This document shows positions 35,443-45,653 of a stretch of 64,000 bases of DNA, piece by piece. Numbering within the stretch: the stretch's first letter is position 1; every line of letters starts with the position of its first letter. The translations under genes and the position numbers were made by a program. The notes beneath the pieces were generated by a model. The model was not told the origin of the DNA and ran no database searches. It saw only the letters and a program-made list of their open reading frames with translations. This DNA comes from Saccharopolyspora gloriosae (GTDB taxonomy: Bacteria > Actinomycetota > Actinomycetes > Mycobacteriales > Pseudonocardiaceae): the NCBI RefSeq assembly GCF_022828475.1, contig NZ_CP059557.1:248001-312000 (forward strand), in the 5' to 3' direction.

Positions 35443-36117
35443 TCAGCGTGCGCGGCGAGCCAGTCGCTCCGGATCCAGGATCAGCACGCTCTTGCCTTCG
35501 AGCCGCAGCCAGCCGCGGTGCGCGAAGTCGGCCAGCGCCTTGTTCACGGTCTCCCGCGAGGCGCCGACGTACTGCGCGATCTCTTCCTGCGTGAGGTCGT
35601 GGGTGACCCGAAGCAGGCCCGCTTCCTGGCTGCCGAAGCGCTGCGCGAGCTGCAGCAGCGCCTTGGCGACACGGCCGGGCACGTCGGTGAAGATCAAGTC
35701 GGCGAGCATGCCGTTGGTCCGGCGCAGTCTGCGCGCCACGACCCGCAGGAGCTGCTCGGCGATCTCCGGGCGGGTGCCGATCCACTGCCGCAGCGCACTG
35801 CGGTCCATGGTCAGCGCGCGCACCTCGGTCACCGTGGTGGCCGTCGACGTGCGCGGTCCCGGATCGAAGATGGACAGCTCGCCGAACATGTCCGACGGCC
35901 CCATGATCGCCAGCAGGTTCTCGCGGCCGTCCGGAGACTTGCGTCCGAGCTTGACCTTGCCGTTTTGGATGATGTAAAGCCGGTCGCCCGGCTCGCCCTC
36001 GGCGAAGATCACGTGTCCACGCGGGAACTCAGACGGTTCCAGCGATTGGGTCAGTGCCTCCGCTGCGGCCGGTTCCACGCCCTGGAAGATTCCGGCGCGG
36101 GAAAGGGTCTCGTCCAC
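35443..36117 (-). CDS. crp: Crp/Fnr-family global regulator (cAMP receptor protein)
   Basis: 224 residues, almost collinear with mycobacterial Crp (Rv3676): N-terminus [15 protein letters not shown], cyclic-nucleotide pocket [18 protein letters not shown] (E and R contacts with cAMP), and the helix-turn-helix [20 protein letters not shown]. Ends in LARRAR like the mycobacterial protein. A dimer, active with or without cAMP in mycobacteria, controlling carbon, redox and resuscitation genes. GGAGGGACGAG precedes the GTG at 36117. A near-consensus CRP site lies upstream (36184). Confidence 0.97.
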   Translation of the reverse strand: MDETLSRAGIFQGVEPAAAEALTQSLEPSEFPRGHVIFAEGEPGDRLYIIQNGKVKLGRKSPDGRENLLAIMGPSDMFGELSIFDPGPRTSTATTVTEVRALTMDRSALRQWIGTRPEIAEQLLRVVARRLRRTNGMLADLIFTDVPGRVAKALLQLAQRFGSQEAGLLRVTHDLTQEEIAQYVGASRETVNKALADFAHRGWLRLEGKSVLILDPERLARRAR

Positions 36118-36183
36118 CTCGTCCCTCCATGTTGAGACGCGGCGGCTTGTTCGAAGCGGTGCCCGCGTGCGCGGTCACCGGAC

Positions 36184-36199
36184 TGTGCCGCCGATCACT
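36184..36199. promoter_or_regulatory. Candidate Crp-binding site upstream of crp
   Basis: TGTGC-N6-TCACT, eight of ten half-site positions matching TGTGA-N6-TCACA, centred about 75 bases upstream of the crp start: suggests autoregulation. Confidence 0.4.
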
Positions 36200-36210
36200 A
36201 CCAGTTGAGT

Positions 36211-36486
36211 TTAAGACTGGTCGCGGGAACGGCGAGTTCGCAGCTTGCCGGCGCGTCCCACCCTGCGTAGCTGGAACAGCTCCAGCGCACGTCCAATTCC
36301 CTGCCGGAACAGCGCCCGGACCTCGTCCGGCCGAGCGTTCTCCAGCAGCTCTTCAACCTCGTTCTCTTGTACCGCGACGTGCCGTAGCCGTGCCTCCACG
36401 CGCTCCATGAAGAGCGTGAAGAACATGATCACTAGCGGTACGACTATAACGAACCAGGCAGTCATGATGCTTGAATCCTCGCTCAT
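36211..36486 (-). CDS. Small membrane protein (Rv3675-like)
   Basis: 91 residues: a hydrophobic helix near the N-terminus ([20 protein letters not shown]), then a charged cytoplasmic tail with [20 protein letters not shown] (coiled-coil-like) and a basic end. The neighbouring order crp-small membrane protein-nth is that of M. tuberculosis Rv3676-Rv3675-nth. ATG 36486 has GAAGG; a second Met seven residues on (36465) is possible. Function unknown. Confidence 0.75.
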   Translation of the reverse strand: MSEDSSIMTAWFVIVVPLVIMFFTLFMERVEARLRHVAVQENEVEELLENARPDEVRALFRQGIGRALELFQLRRVGRAGKLRTRRSRDQS

Positions 36487-36570
36487 GCCTTCGAGACGGA
36501 CGCAACCGGGGGTGGGTTGCCCGTCGATGGGGTCGGGTTCGGGTGTCGCCGTGGTCCGTACTCTGGTGGA

Positions 36571-37551
36571 GTGCCGGAGCCAGCCCACGACAGTTCTCAG
36601 CCTGGTCGATCATCCTCACATCAGGCCTCGGCGGGCCGTTCGGCGCCCACCCGATCCGCTGCGGCGAGGTCGGCGGACACCGGCTCCTCGCGCTCTCGAG
36701 CAGCGGAAACAGGTTCCGGTGGCCGTTCCGCGGCACCCGCTCGCAAGCCACGGGCACGTCGTGCCGCCTCCGGGACGGAGACGCGGACGGGGTTGGTCCG
36801 GCGGGCGCGGCGCATGGTCCGCACCCTCGCGGAAGCCTATCCGGACGCGCACTGCGAGCTCGACTTCGGTGACCCGCTGCAACTGGCGGTGGCCACCATC
36901 CTGTCCGCGCAGTGCACGGACAAGCGGGTCAACCAGGTCACGCCCGCCCTGTTCGCCCGCTACCCGACGGCAGCCGACTACGCGGGCGCCGACCGCACGG
37001 AGCTGGAGGAGCTGATCCGCTCCACCGGCTTCTACCGGAACAAGGCGAACTCCCTGATGGGGCTGGGCGCGGCGCTCGTGGACGAGCACGGCGGGGAGGT
37101 GCCGCCGCGGCTGGCGGACCTGGTGAAGCTGCCGGGAATCGGCCGCAAGACCGCGAACGTGATCCTCGGCAACGCGTTCGACGTCCCCGGCATCACGGTG
37201 GACACGCACTTCGGCCGGTTGGTGCGCCGCTGGGGGTGGACGGCGGAGGAGGATCCGGTCAAGGTCGAGCACGTGATCGGTGAGCTGATCCCCCGCAAGG
37301 AATGGACGATGCTCTCGCACTACGTGATCTTCCACGGCCGCCGGGTGTGCCACGCGCGCAAACCCGCGTGCGGCGCGTGCCTGCTGGCGAAGGACTGCCC
37401 GGCCTTCGGCGCCGGGCCGGAGGAGCCGGCGACGGCGGCGAAGCTGGTCCGCGGCCCTGAGGCGCCGCGGTTGCTGGAGCTGGCCGGGATCACCGACGAC
37501 CTGGACGAGAAGACCATCGAGCAGGCCGCCGCGAAGGAGCCGGACGCGTGA
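36571..37551 (+). CDS. nth: Endonuclease III, DNA glycosylase/AP lyase
   Basis: 326 residues. HhH-GPD fold: [31 protein letters not shown] with the catalytic Lys, ITVDTHFGR with the catalytic Asp. The Fe-S cluster is C-x6-C-x2-C-x5-C in [17 protein letters not shown]. Removes oxidised pyrimidines and cleaves the AP site. Unusual: about 80 extra N-terminal residues, Ser/Arg/Ala-rich and disordered, before the first domain helix. GTG 36571 is the chosen start, without a clear ribosome site. The stop overlaps the next start (GTGA): nth-tlpA-NUDIX operon. Confidence 0.95.
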   Translation: MPEPAHDSSQPGRSSSHQASAGRSAPTRSAAARSADTGSSRSRAAETGSGGRSAAPARKPRARRAASGTETRTGLVRRARRMVRTLAEAYPDAHCELDFGDPLQLAVATILSAQCTDKRVNQVTPALFARYPTAADYAGADRTELEELIRSTGFYRNKANSLMGLGAALVDEHGGEVPPRLADLVKLPGIGRKTANVILGNAFDVPGITVDTHFGRLVRRWGWTAEEDPVKVEHVIGELIPRKEWTMLSHYVIFHGRRVCHARKPACGACLLAKDCPAFGAGPEEPATAAKLVRGPEAPRLLELAGITDDLDEKTIEQAAAKEPDA

Positions 37552-38201
37552 GCCGGTGGCAGCACGTCCGCGAGTTCCGCCGCGAGATCCAGTGGACGGT
37601 CGTCGTGCTGGTGCTGGCCGCGCTGGCCGTGGTCGCGTTGTGGCCGGGCGGCTCCGGAGGCGGCGACTCGCAGGCCGGGAGCCCGTCGGATCCGCGGCAG
37701 CGCACGGCGTCGCCGGTCGATCCGGCGTTGCGCGGCGGGCTAGAGCCCTGTCCGGCGCCGCAGCCCGGCGGCCCGGCCGCACTGGCCGGGGTGACGGGGA
37801 CCTGCCTGGCCGACGGCACCCCGGTGGACGTCGGCGCGGCGCTCGCGGGACGACCCGCGCTGATCAACGTGTGGGCGACCTGGTGCGGCCCGTGCCGCAC
37901 CGAGCTGCCCGCGGTGCAGGCCTACTCGGAGCGTCCCGGCTCGGTCCCGGTGCTGGGCGTGCAGGTGCAGAGCGACGAGGCGGGCGGCCTGGAGCTGCTG
38001 CGCGAGCTCGGTGCGCGGTTCCCCGGTGTGCACGACCCGGACGGGGCGGTGCGGTCGGCGCTGCGGGTGCCGAACGTGCTGCCCGCGAGCTTCGTGATCA
38101 CGGCGGGCGGTGAGGTCCGGCGGATCGATCCGCCGGAGGTGTTCGAGTCCGCGGACGCGGTGGACGCCGCCGTCCGCCGCACCTTGGGAGGCCGTTCGTG
38201 A
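37548..38201 (+). CDS. TlpA-like membrane-tethered thiol-disulfide protein (Rv3673c-like)
   Basis: 217 residues. N-terminal anchor helix ([17 protein letters not shown]), a linker, then a thioredoxin fold facing outside: [18 protein letters not shown] holds the WCGPC redox motif, and NVLPASFVI the cis-Pro. Likely reduces or repairs disulfides of exported proteins. An extra Cys pair (EPCPAP and GTCLADG) precedes the domain. Overlaps both neighbours by four bases (GTGA). Confidence 0.92.
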   Translation: MSRWQHVREFRREIQWTVVVLVLAALAVVALWPGGSGGGDSQAGSPSDPRQRTASPVDPALRGGLEPCPAPQPGGPAALAGVTGTCLADGTPVDVGAALAGRPALINVWATWCGPCRTELPAVQAYSERPGSVPVLGVQVQSDEAGGLELLRELGARFPGVHDPDGAVRSALRVPNVLPASFVITAGGEVRRIDPPEVFESADAVDAAVRRTLGGRS

Positions 38202-38896
38202 CGGACCGCGTGGTCAACGGAGCGGACGCGCCGGAATGGCTGAGTCCGCTGATCCAGCGCAGCGTCGACATCGACCAGGAGCATTTCGGCTGGCCCCGGC
38301 TCCGCCCGCCGCGCAGCGCCCGTCCGGCGGCGGTGCTGATCCTGTTCGGGGAGCACGCGGACGGTCCGGACGTGCTGCTGTTACGGCGCGCGGACGGACT
38401 CAGCTCGCATCCCGGCCAGGTCGCCTTTCCCGGCGGTTCGATCGACGACACCGATGACGGACCGGTGGACGCCGCGCTGCGCGAGGCGCAGGAGGAGGTC
38501 GGGGTGCTGCCCGAGGGCATCCGGCCGCTGGCGGCGCTGCCGGAGCTGCACGTGCCGCACAGCGGTTTCCGGGTGACACCGGTGCTGGCACATTGGCGGG
38601 AGCCGTCTCCGGTGGCTCCCGTCGATCTCGGGGAGACTCGGGCGGTGGCTCGGGTGCCGTTGTCGTGGCTGGCGGATCCGGCGAACCGGGTCATGGTCGG
38701 CTTGCGGGACGGGCGCCACGGCCCCGCCTTCCTCGTGCCGGGGATGTTGGTGTGGGGGTTCACCGGTGCGCTGCTGTCCGGCGTGCTCGATCTCGGCGGT
38801 TGGTCCTCGACGAGCTGGGAGGGTGCCGAGAAGCTGGGCCTCGACGAGGCGTGGCGGGCCGCGGAGGAGGCCGCCGACGTCGGCTTCGACAGGTGA
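38198..38896 (+). CDS. NUDIX hydrolase, CoA pyrophosphatase type (Rv3672c-like)
   Basis: 232 residues. LLLRRADGLSSHPGQVAFPG matches the LLxKR...HxGQxxFPGG signature specific to CoA-cleaving NUDIX enzymes; ALREAQEEVGV is the NUDIX helix. Cleaves CoA or its thioesters to acyl-phosphopantetheine and 3',5'-ADP. GTG start within the overlap with the tlpA-like gene. The gene before marP, as in M. tuberculosis. Confidence 0.92.
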   Translation: MTDRVVNGADAPEWLSPLIQRSVDIDQEHFGWPRLRPPRSARPAAVLILFGEHADGPDVLLLRRADGLSSHPGQVAFPGGSIDDTDDGPVDAALREAQEEVGVLPEGIRPLAALPELHVPHSGFRVTPVLAHWREPSPVAPVDLGETRAVARVPLSWLADPANRVMVGLRDGRHGPAFLVPGMLVWGFTGALLSGVLDLGGWSSTSWEGAEKLGLDEAWRAAEEAADVGFDR

Positions 38897-38943
38897 TGGT
38901 GGGCTGATCGGGTCGTGGTCGGGACGCGGCGGAAGGGTGTTCG

Positions 38944-40128
38944 GTGAACTGGGTCGATCTGCTGGTGGTGGCGCTGGCGTTGCTGGCCGCCGTGTCCGGC
39001 GCGCGCAACGGCCTGGTCACCGCGTTGTTCTCGTTCCTCGGCGTGTTCGTCGGTGCGATCGTGGGGCTGCGAGTGGCTCCGCTGCTGCTGGAGCGCTTGG
39101 ACAGCCAGCCCGCCAGGATCGGTTTCGGCGTGGGCATCGTCGTGCTGCTGGTGGCGTTCGGCGAGACCTTCGGCATGTGGGCGGGCCGGGAGCTGCGGGA
39201 CCGGATCACCTCGCCGAAGTTGACCGGCGTGGACAACGTGCTGGGCGCGGTGTTGCAGTGCACGGCCGTGTTCGTGGTCGCCTGGCTGGTCGCGCTGCCG
39301 TTCACCTCGGCGACGGCGATGCCGGGGCTCGCGTCGGCGATCACCCGATCCCAGGTGCTCAGCCAAGTGGATTCGATGATGCCCCGGTCGGTGAAGTCGC
39401 TGCCGGACGACCTGCGCCAGATGCTCGGAGTGAGCGGTTTCCCCGATGCGCTGGAGCCGTTCTCGAAGACCCCGGTGGCCGCGATCGAGCCGCCGGACCA
39501 GGCGTTGGCCGACAGCGACGTGGTGCGCAACGCGCAGACCAGCGTGGTGAAGGTGCGGGGCCGGGCGGTCTCGTGCGCGCGGGCGCTGGAGGGCACCGGT
39601 TTCGTCGTGGCTCCGAACCGGGTGATGACGAACGCGCACGTCGTGGCGGGCACGGATCGGGTGGCGATCGAAGTGGGCCGCGGTGAGTTCTCCGCGAACG
39701 TGGTGATGTTCGATCCGGCGACGGACTTGGCGATTCTGGCGGTGCCGGATCTGGACGCGGACGCGATGCCGCTGGACCGGGCCGAGGTGCCTGCCGGCGG
39801 CAGCCTGATCGCGCTCGGCTATCCGCTGGACGGTCCGTACACGGCGGCAGCCGGCCGGTTGCGGCAGCGCATCAACCTGCGCGGACCGGACATCTACGAC
39901 GCGAACACCGTGGTGCGGGACGTGTACACGGTGCGCGGCAAGGTGCAGAGCGGGAACTCGGGCGGCCCGCTGGTCGACCCGCAGGGCGATGTGGTGGGCG
40001 TGGTGTTCGGCGCCGCCGTGGACGATCCGGAGACGGGATTCGCCCTGACCGCGGACGAAGTGGCCGATGAGGTCGCGGAGTCCTCCTCGCTGACCACCCC
40101 GGTCTCCACCGGCGAGTGCACCGGCTGA
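38944..40128 (+). CDS. marP: MarP-like membrane serine protease
   Basis: 394 residues. Four hydrophobic helices (about 5-30, 32-55, 60-80, 100-125; CvpA-like), then a periplasmic chymotrypsin-like domain. Catalytic triad: His in MTNAHVV, Asp in DPATDLAIL, Ser in QSGNSGGPL. Two Cys (SCARA and the C-terminal GECTG) match the disulfide that activates MarP. MarP protects mycobacteria from acid and processes the wall hydrolase RipA. GGAAGGG precedes the GTG at 38944. Confidence 0.94.
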   Translation: MNWVDLLVVALALLAAVSGARNGLVTALFSFLGVFVGAIVGLRVAPLLLERLDSQPARIGFGVGIVVLLVAFGETFGMWAGRELRDRITSPKLTGVDNVLGAVLQCTAVFVVAWLVALPFTSATAMPGLASAITRSQVLSQVDSMMPRSVKSLPDDLRQMLGVSGFPDALEPFSKTPVAAIEPPDQALADSDVVRNAQTSVVKVRGRAVSCARALEGTGFVVAPNRVMTNAHVVAGTDRVAIEVGRGEFSANVVMFDPATDLAILAVPDLDADAMPLDRAEVPAGGSLIALGYPLDGPYTAAAGRLRQRINLRGPDIYDANTVVRDVYTVRGKVQSGNSGGPLVDPQGDVVGVVFGAAVDDPETGFALTADEVADEVAESSSLTTPVSTGECTG

Positions 40129-40182
40129 CGTTTCCGCCGCGGAACGGCCGTCGCGCCGCCGTTCGACGTTCCGGCACACGAA

Positions 40183-40220
40183 AGGCCAGGGACCCGGCCC
40201 GTACCGGGTGCACCTGGCCT
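40183..40220. terminator. Bidirectional terminator
   Basis: AGGCCAGG/CCTGGCCT outer (40183-40190, 40213-40220) and ACCCGG/CCGGGT inner stems, between the convergent marP and holin-like genes. Confidence 0.75.
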
Positions 40221-40252
40221 GACGGCGCAGTCTCCGCGAGACGCGGTTCGCG

Positions 40253-40765
40253 CTAGCTCTGGATCGCCTCTGCGGCCGCGTCCTGGCCGCGGCGCTGGGT
40301 GAGCTGCTTGGTGTCCTTGAGCGTCGCGATGGTGCGTTTCGGCGCTCGGATCTTGCGCACCCGCAGGTAGCCGAGCAGGCCGAACAGGCCGGCCACGATC
40401 AGCATCAGCAGGAACACGATCCCGAAGGACGCCCAGCGCCAGATGCCGAGTGCGTTGAGGCCTTCGGCGAGGGTGAAGAAGAGGAAGAACATGCTGAAGC
40501 CGAGCACGGCCAGCGCGAGGACGAAGTAGACGCTGCCTTTGACGCCCTTCTTGACCTCGCCGGTGACTTCGGCCTTCGCCAGTTCGATCTCGGCGCGGAG
40601 CAGCGTCGACAGGTGCGTCGTCGCGTCACGCACGAGGGCGCCGATCGACTGCTCGCTGCCCACGCCAGTGCCCTCCTCGGACAGCGGGAGGGATGTGACG
40701 GCCGACCAGGCTGCGCCGTCGCTGCTGCCTTGCTGGTTCTTCTGGGCGCTGTTCACGCCCGCCAT
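40253..40765 (-). CDS. Holin-X-like membrane protein (Rv3669-like)
   Basis: 170 residues. Disordered N-terminus, an amphipathic helix (LLRAEIELAKAEVTGEVKKG, the hallmark of actinobacterial holin-X proteins), then two hydrophobic helices (YFVLALAVLGFSMFFLFF; SFGIVFLLMLIVAGLFGLLG) and a basic tail. Despite the name it is a chromosomal housekeeping protein, found beside marP in many actinobacteria, with no phage genes nearby. Function unknown. Confidence 0.88.
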   Translation of the reverse strand: MAGVNSAQKNQQGSSDGAAWSAVTSLPLSEEGTGVGSEQSIGALVRDATTHLSTLLRAEIELAKAEVTGEVKKGVKGSVYFVLALAVLGFSMFFLFFTLAEGLNALGIWRWASFGIVFLLMLIVAGLFGLLGYLRVRKIRAPKRTIATLKDTKQLTQRRGQDAAAEAIQS

Positions 40766-40837
40766 CGTGCCACGCCGCCTGAACGGTGACCGAGTGAGAC
40801 TCCTCGGGTGTTATCGGTGAGTGATCTCCGAGACCGA

Positions 40838-42073
40838 TCAGTTCCGCTCACGGGCGGTCCGCCGACCGCGCCGCAGCAGGATCGCGGAGGCGATGAGCGA
40901 GGCGAGCGCGGAGGCGATGAGCACGGCCGTCTTGGCTCGTTCGGCCGCATCCCCGGCCAGCGACAGCTCGGCTATCAGCAGGCTCACGGTGAAGCCGACG
41001 CCGCCGAGCATCGCCAGCGCCGACAGGTCCCGCCAGGTGACTCCGGTGGGGCGGGAACCGAGCCCGAGCTGCACCGCGAGGTAGGAGGTGCCGAAGATCC
41101 CGATGAACTTGCCGAAGAACAGCCCGGCCATCACGGCGATCGAGATCCGGTCGTGCACCAGCGCGCCGAGCGCTTCGCCGTTCACCGGCACGCCCGCGGC
41201 GAAGAACGCGAACACCGGCACGATCAGCCCGGCCGACCAGGGCTGCAGCCGGTGTTCGAGCCGCATCGACGGCGACGCCGTCTCGTCCGGGTCGGTCTTC
41301 ACCCTGGTGAGCAGGCCGAGTGCGACACCGGCGATGGTGGCGTGGACGCCGCTGCCGTGCACCGCGACCCAGGTGGCGACCGCCAGCGGCAGGTAGAGCA
41401 ACGGGGTGGTGATCCGCTTGCGCTGCGCGAACCAGTAGCCGGCGCAGAGCACGACCGCCGCGAGCAGCGCGAGCACGCTCAGGCCGTCGGTGAACAGCAC
41501 GGCGATGACGATGATGGCGCCGAGGTCGTCGACGACGGCGAGGCTGAGCAGGAACACTCGAGCCGCCGTCGGCATCCCCGAGCCGGTCAGCGACAGCACG
41601 CCCAGCGCGAACGCGATGTCGGTGGCCACCGGGATCGCCCACGCCTGGCCTGCGCCCGGAGTCCCGTGCCCGATGGCGAAGGCCATCGCGGCGGGCACGA
41701 CCATGCCGCCGAACGCGGCCAGTATGGGCAGCGTCGCGGTCTTGCGGTCGGCGAGCTCCCCGACGACGAGTTCCCGCTTGAGCTCGAGTCCGGCGACGAA
41801 GAAGAAGATCGCCAGCAGCCCGTCCTTCACCCACTCGCCGACGGTGAGGTCCAGGTGCAGCGCGTGCGGCCCGATCCGATAGTCCCGCACGCCTTCGTAG
41901 AGCTCGCTGACCGGGGAGTTCGCCGCGATCAGCGCGAGCGCGGTGGCGACCAGCAGCATCATGCCGCCGACGGTCTCGGTGCGCAGGTACTCGGCGAAGT
42001 CGAACGCCCGGGGGCGCGCCTTACCGCGGTCGGCGGGCCCCTGCGGGGCGGCGTCGGGTTCGGGCTCTGTCAT
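40838..42073 (-). CDS. nhaA: Na+/H+ antiporter NhaA
   Basis: 411 residues, about 12 hydrophobic helices. IPVATDIAFALG and LAVVDDLGAIIVIA contain the essential Asp pair for Na+/H+ exchange; LFFFVAGLELKRELV (here IFFFVAGLELKREL) is the family N-terminal signature. Exports Na+ for 2 H+, especially at high pH. AGGAAGG precedes the ATG at 42073. Transcribed alone. Confidence 0.95.
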   Translation of the reverse strand: MTEPEPDAAPQGPADRGKARPRAFDFAEYLRTETVGGMMLLVATALALIAANSPVSELYEGVRDYRIGPHALHLDLTVGEWVKDGLLAIFFFVAGLELKRELVVGELADRKTATLPILAAFGGMVVPAAMAFAIGHGTPGAGQAWAIPVATDIAFALGVLSLTGSGMPTAARVFLLSLAVVDDLGAIIVIAVLFTDGLSVLALLAAVVLCAGYWFAQRKRITTPLLYLPLAVATWVAVHGSGVHATIAGVALGLLTRVKTDPDETASPSMRLEHRLQPWSAGLIVPVFAFFAAGVPVNGEALGALVHDRISIAVMAGLFFGKFIGIFGTSYLAVQLGLGSRPTGVTWRDLSALAMLGGVGFTVSLLIAELSLAGDAAERAKTAVLIASALASLIASAILLRRGRRTARERN

Positions 42074-42189
42074 CGGTGGGCCTTCCTGGTCGCGAGCACG
42101 CTGACGTATCGCCGACCAGACTTCCCGGCACACCCTGCGGGGACCCTAACAGCAGCCCTGTCCCGGCCGCCCCGGCCGTCGATCCGACG

Positions 42190-43185
42190 TCAGGCGCAGG
42201 ACCAGTACACGGGCTGGGAATCGCCCTTGGGGATCACGGCGCTGCCGCCGATGACGCTCCCGTCGGAGCTGACGGTGCGGGCAGCGTGGATCGGGTAGCT
42301 CTTGTACGGCGGCAGCTCGATGGTCCGGCCGTCCGCGACCAGGACGGCTCGGTCCCCGGCCCGCTGGGTTCCGACGAGCCAGCCGTGCTCGTTGATCCCG
42401 CCGTCGTCCCCGTACACGTCCGGGATGTTCTCGGCGGCGCCGGTCTCGATGTTCCAGCGCACGGTTCCGCCGGGGCCGGAGCCGATGACCCACGGCCCGT
42501 TGATCTCGGCGGCCGTCAGGTGGTCCTGCGGCTTCGAGCCCTCCGGGCGGGGCAGCACGCGGAGCGCGCCGTCCTGCCAGGACACGGCGTCCGTGCCGCC
42601 TTCGCCGGGGGCTGTACCCACGATCGTGCCGTCCGCGGCGATGTCGTGCGCGGAACCGGCGGCGCCGCCCTCCAGCGGAACGGGTTCGTCGGAGCCGGGT
42701 TCCCAGGTCACGGCCCCGTTCGCGTCGTACCCGACGATCTGACCGGAGTCGTTGATGGCCGTCGGGGACACGTCGCCGGGCAGCACGCGGATCTGGCCGT
42801 TGTCGTAGACCCACGGCCGAGCATCGCTGTACTCGTCGAAGTGGCCGCCCACTGCCACTCCGTTGGAGTTGATGTCGCTCAGGGTGTTCGGCGCGTCTTC
42901 GATCGTGTCGACGATTTGCCCGTCACGCCAGATGACGACGGTTTCCGCCGGCCCGCCATTTCTGCTGGTGGAGCCCAGCAGCGTTCGCCCGTCCGGGCTG
43001 GAACCGGTCACGGAGCCCCCGCTGACGCCGGGCGGCAGGGGAAGTTCGTGGACCTCGCATGATGCCGGCGCCTGCGGCAGGCCCTCGGCGCCTGCCGGTG
43101 ATGCCACCAGCGACGCGGCGGCCGTCCCGGCGAGCACGCCGCCGACGGCGGCCAGTCGTGGCAGGACCTTTGCTTTGCGTACCAA
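42190..43185 (-). CDS. Secreted repeat protein, probable beta-propeller
   Basis: 331 residues. Sec signal peptide (VRKAKVLPRLAAVGGVLAGT, cleavage near SPAGAEG). The mature part has repeated units of the type INDSGQIVGYDANGAV, INSNGVAVGGHF, INEHGWLVG, each followed by a W or V.W strand; this is the pattern of HAF/kelch-like extracellular propellers. TTG at 43185 is the start: AGGGAG lies six bases upstream and no other start fits the signal peptide. Two Cys (SCEVH; last-but-one residue). Function unknown. Confidence 0.75.
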   Translation of the reverse strand: MVRKAKVLPRLAAVGGVLAGTAAASLVASPAGAEGLPQAPASCEVHELPLPPGVSGGSVTGSSPDGRTLLGSTSRNGGPAETVVIWRDGQIVDTIEDAPNTLSDINSNGVAVGGHFDEYSDARPWVYDNGQIRVLPGDVSPTAINDSGQIVGYDANGAVTWEPGSDEPVPLEGGAAGSAHDIAADGTIVGTAPGEGGTDAVSWQDGALRVLPRPEGSKPQDHLTAAEINGPWVIGSGPGGTVRWNIETGAAENIPDVYGDDGGINEHGWLVGTQRAGDRAVLVADGRTIELPPYKSYPIHAARTVSSDGSVIGGSAVIPKGDSQPVYWSCA

Positions 43186-43338
43186 CGTGACTCCCTGCTC
43201 ATGGGGTTTTTGAGACCATCCATTGGACGGCGGGGCGGACCGCGGGGTTGTCCTCCGGGCGGTCCTGAGTTTTGCCGGTAAAGAAGGCGAGCAGGGCGAA
43301 AATGGGAATGTCGGACGTGGCCTGCGGTCGAGCGCGAG

Positions 43339-43374
43339 GCAGAGCCCGGCTCCCTTCCGGGAACCGGGCTCTGC
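43339..43374 (-). terminator. Terminator of acs
   Basis: GCAGAGCCCGG (43339-43349) with CCGGGCTCTGC (43364-43374), 11 bp, loop of 14, just past the acs stop. Confidence 0.8.
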
Positions 43375-43401
43375 GGGTGAAACCGTTCTACTGGGCGGAG
43401 G

Positions 43402-45381
43402 TCACTCGTCGGAGCTCTTGGTCAGGCCCTTCGAGATGAGGTCCATGACCGAGGAGTCCGCCAGCGTCGAGACGTCGCCGACCTCGCGGTTCTCCGCCAC
43501 GTCCCGCAACAACCGCCGCATGATCTTGCCGGAGCGCGTCTTCGGCAGCTCCTGCACGACCATGATCTGCCGCGGTTTCGCGATCGGGCCGATCTCGTGC
43601 GACACGTGGTCGCGCAGCGCCTTCAGCGCCGCGTCCCCGCCCGCCTCGTCGGCGGCGTTGCCGCGCAGGATCACGAACGCGACGATGCCCTGCCCGGTCG
43701 TGGCGTCGCTCGCGCCGACCACGGCGGCCTCCGCGACCGTCGGGTGCGACACCAGTGCCGATTCGACCTCGGTGGTGGAGATGCGGTGTCCGGAGACGTT
43801 CATGACGTCGTCCACCCGGCCCAGCAGCCATATGTCGCCGTCGGCGTCGTACTTCGCGCCGTCACCGGCGAAGTAGTACCCGAGGTCGGCGAACTTCGAC
43901 CAGTAGGTGTCCTTGAAGCGCTGGTCGTCGCCCCAGATGCCGCGCAGCATCGACGGCCACGGCTTGTCCAGCACCAGCAGGCCGCCACCGCCGGGGCCGA
44001 CGTCCTCGCCGGTCTCGTCGACGATCTTCGCGGAGATGCCGGGCAGCGTGACCTGCGCCGAACCGGGCTTGGTCGCGGTGACACCGGGCAGCGGCGAGAT
44101 CATGATCGCGCCGGTCTCGGTCTGCCACCAGGTGTCCACGATCGGGGCCTTGCCGCCGCCGATGTTATCCCGGTACCAGATCCAGGCCTCGGGGTTGATC
44201 GGTTCGCCGACCGAGCCGAGCACGCGCAGCGAGGACAGGTCGTACTTCGCGGGGATCTCCGCGCCCCACTTCATGAACGTGCGGATCGTGGTCGGCGCCG
44301 TGTAGTACAGCGTCACGCCGTACTTCTGCACGATCTCCCAGTGCCTGCCCTCGTGCGGGCTGTTCGGCGTGCCCTCGTAGATGACCTGCGTGGCACCGTT
44401 GGCCAGCGGCCCGTACACGATGTAGGTGTGCCCGGTGACCCAGCCGATGTCGGCGGTGCACCAGTACACGTCCGACTCCGGCTTCAGGTCGAAGACGTTG
44501 CGGTGCGTGTAGGCGGCCTGGGTGAGGTAGCCGCCGGAGGTGTGCAGGATGCCCTTCGGGCTCCCGGTGGTGCCGGAGGTGTAGAGGATGAACAGCGGGT
44601 GCTCGGAGTCGAACACCTCCGGGTCGTGCTGGTCGGACTGCGGCTCGACGACGTCGTGCCACCACTTGTCCCGCTCGTTCCACTGCACGTCGATGGCGGT
44701 GCGCTTGACCACGAGCACGTGCTCGACGCTCGGCGTGTGCGCCACGGCCTCGTCGACGTTGGCCTTGAGCGGCGCGGCCTTGCCGCGGCGGTACTGGCCG
44801 TCGCAGGTGATGACGACCTTGGCCTCGGCGTCGTTGATCCGGGAGCGCAGTGCTTCCGAGGAGAATCCGCCGAACACGACGCTGTGCAGCGCACCGAGGC
44901 GCGCGCAGGCGAGCATCGAGAAGACGGCCTCGGGCAGCATCGGCAGGTAGATGGCGACGCGGTCGCCTGCGCCGACGCCGAGCGAGGCGAGCGCGTTCGC
45001 GGTGCGGCTCACTTCGCGTTGCAGTTCGGCGTAGGTGATGTCGCGGCTGTCGCCGGGTTCGCCTTCCCAGTGGATCGCGACCCGGTCACCGTTGCCGTCG
45101 TCGACGTGCCGGTCTGCGCAGTTGTAGGCGACGTTGAGCTTGCCGCCGACGAACCACTTCGCGAACGGCGCGTCGGACCAGTCCAGAACCTGATCCCACT
45201 TGGTGTCCCAGCGCAGGTGTTCGGCTTCGGCGGCCCAGAACCCCTCCCGGTCGGCCGCGGCCCTGTCGTACATCTCCGACGTGGCGTTGGCCGCTGCGGC
45301 GAACTCCGCCGGCGGCGGGAACGTCCTGCTCTCGGTGAGCAGGTTGTCCAGGGTCTTGCTCGGCCCGTCGGGCTGGCTCAT
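43402..45381 (-). CDS. acs: Acetyl-CoA synthetase
   Basis: 659 residues, the usual length. AMP-forming adenylate enzyme: [12 protein letters not shown] (A3), [25 protein letters not shown] (A5, acetate pocket Trp), FKDTYWS...YFAGDGA and the acetylatable Lys in [11 protein letters not shown]. Makes acetyl-CoA from acetate, ATP and CoA; activity is often switched off by Lys acetylation. GGGAGG precedes the ATG. Rv3667-like position. Confidence 0.97.
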   Translation of the reverse strand: MSQPDGPSKTLDNLLTESRTFPPPAEFAAAANATSEMYDRAAADREGFWAAEAEHLRWDTKWDQVLDWSDAPFAKWFVGGKLNVAYNCADRHVDDGNGDRVAIHWEGEPGDSRDITYAELQREVSRTANALASLGVGAGDRVAIYLPMLPEAVFSMLACARLGALHSVVFGGFSSEALRSRINDAEAKVVITCDGQYRRGKAAPLKANVDEAVAHTPSVEHVLVVKRTAIDVQWNERDKWWHDVVEPQSDQHDPEVFDSEHPLFILYTSGTTGSPKGILHTSGGYLTQAAYTHRNVFDLKPESDVYWCTADIGWVTGHTYIVYGPLANGATQVIYEGTPNSPHEGRHWEIVQKYGVTLYYTAPTTIRTFMKWGAEIPAKYDLSSLRVLGSVGEPINPEAWIWYRDNIGGGKAPIVDTWWQTETGAIMISPLPGVTATKPGSAQVTLPGISAKIVDETGEDVGPGGGGLLVLDKPWPSMLRGIWGDDQRFKDTYWSKFADLGYYFAGDGAKYDADGDIWLLGRVDDVMNVSGHRISTTEVESALVSHPTVAEAAVVGASDATTGQGIVAFVILRGNAADEAGGDAALKALRDHVSHEIGPIAKPRQIMVVQELPKTRSGKIMRRLLRDVAENREVGDVSTLADSSVMDLISKGLTKSSDE

Positions 45382-45653
45382 TGCGGGGAACCTCCCTGCT
45401 GGCGGACGGCTGATGTCTTGTAGACCGTAGTGCGATGGGGCTCACTCCGACAGAGCCGGAAATGATTGGTGCGAACCAATGCCCGGCCAAGTGGATCTTT
45501 CCGGGGCTCGCACCAGGGAGTCAGTCTCAGGTCGAAAACGTTGCAATCAGGTTGCCAACCGATCGGGCGACAACGCCGTGACCCGACATGATCGTCGGCC
45601 GCAGACATGGGTTGTCCGCTCGCCGTACCGACCGGCAGGTAGCGTCCAGCCTC

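Noticed and set aside
40253-40765. Prophage remnant suggested by the holin-like gene
   Set aside because: The protein family is chromosomal in actinobacteria beside marP, and no other phage gene is near.
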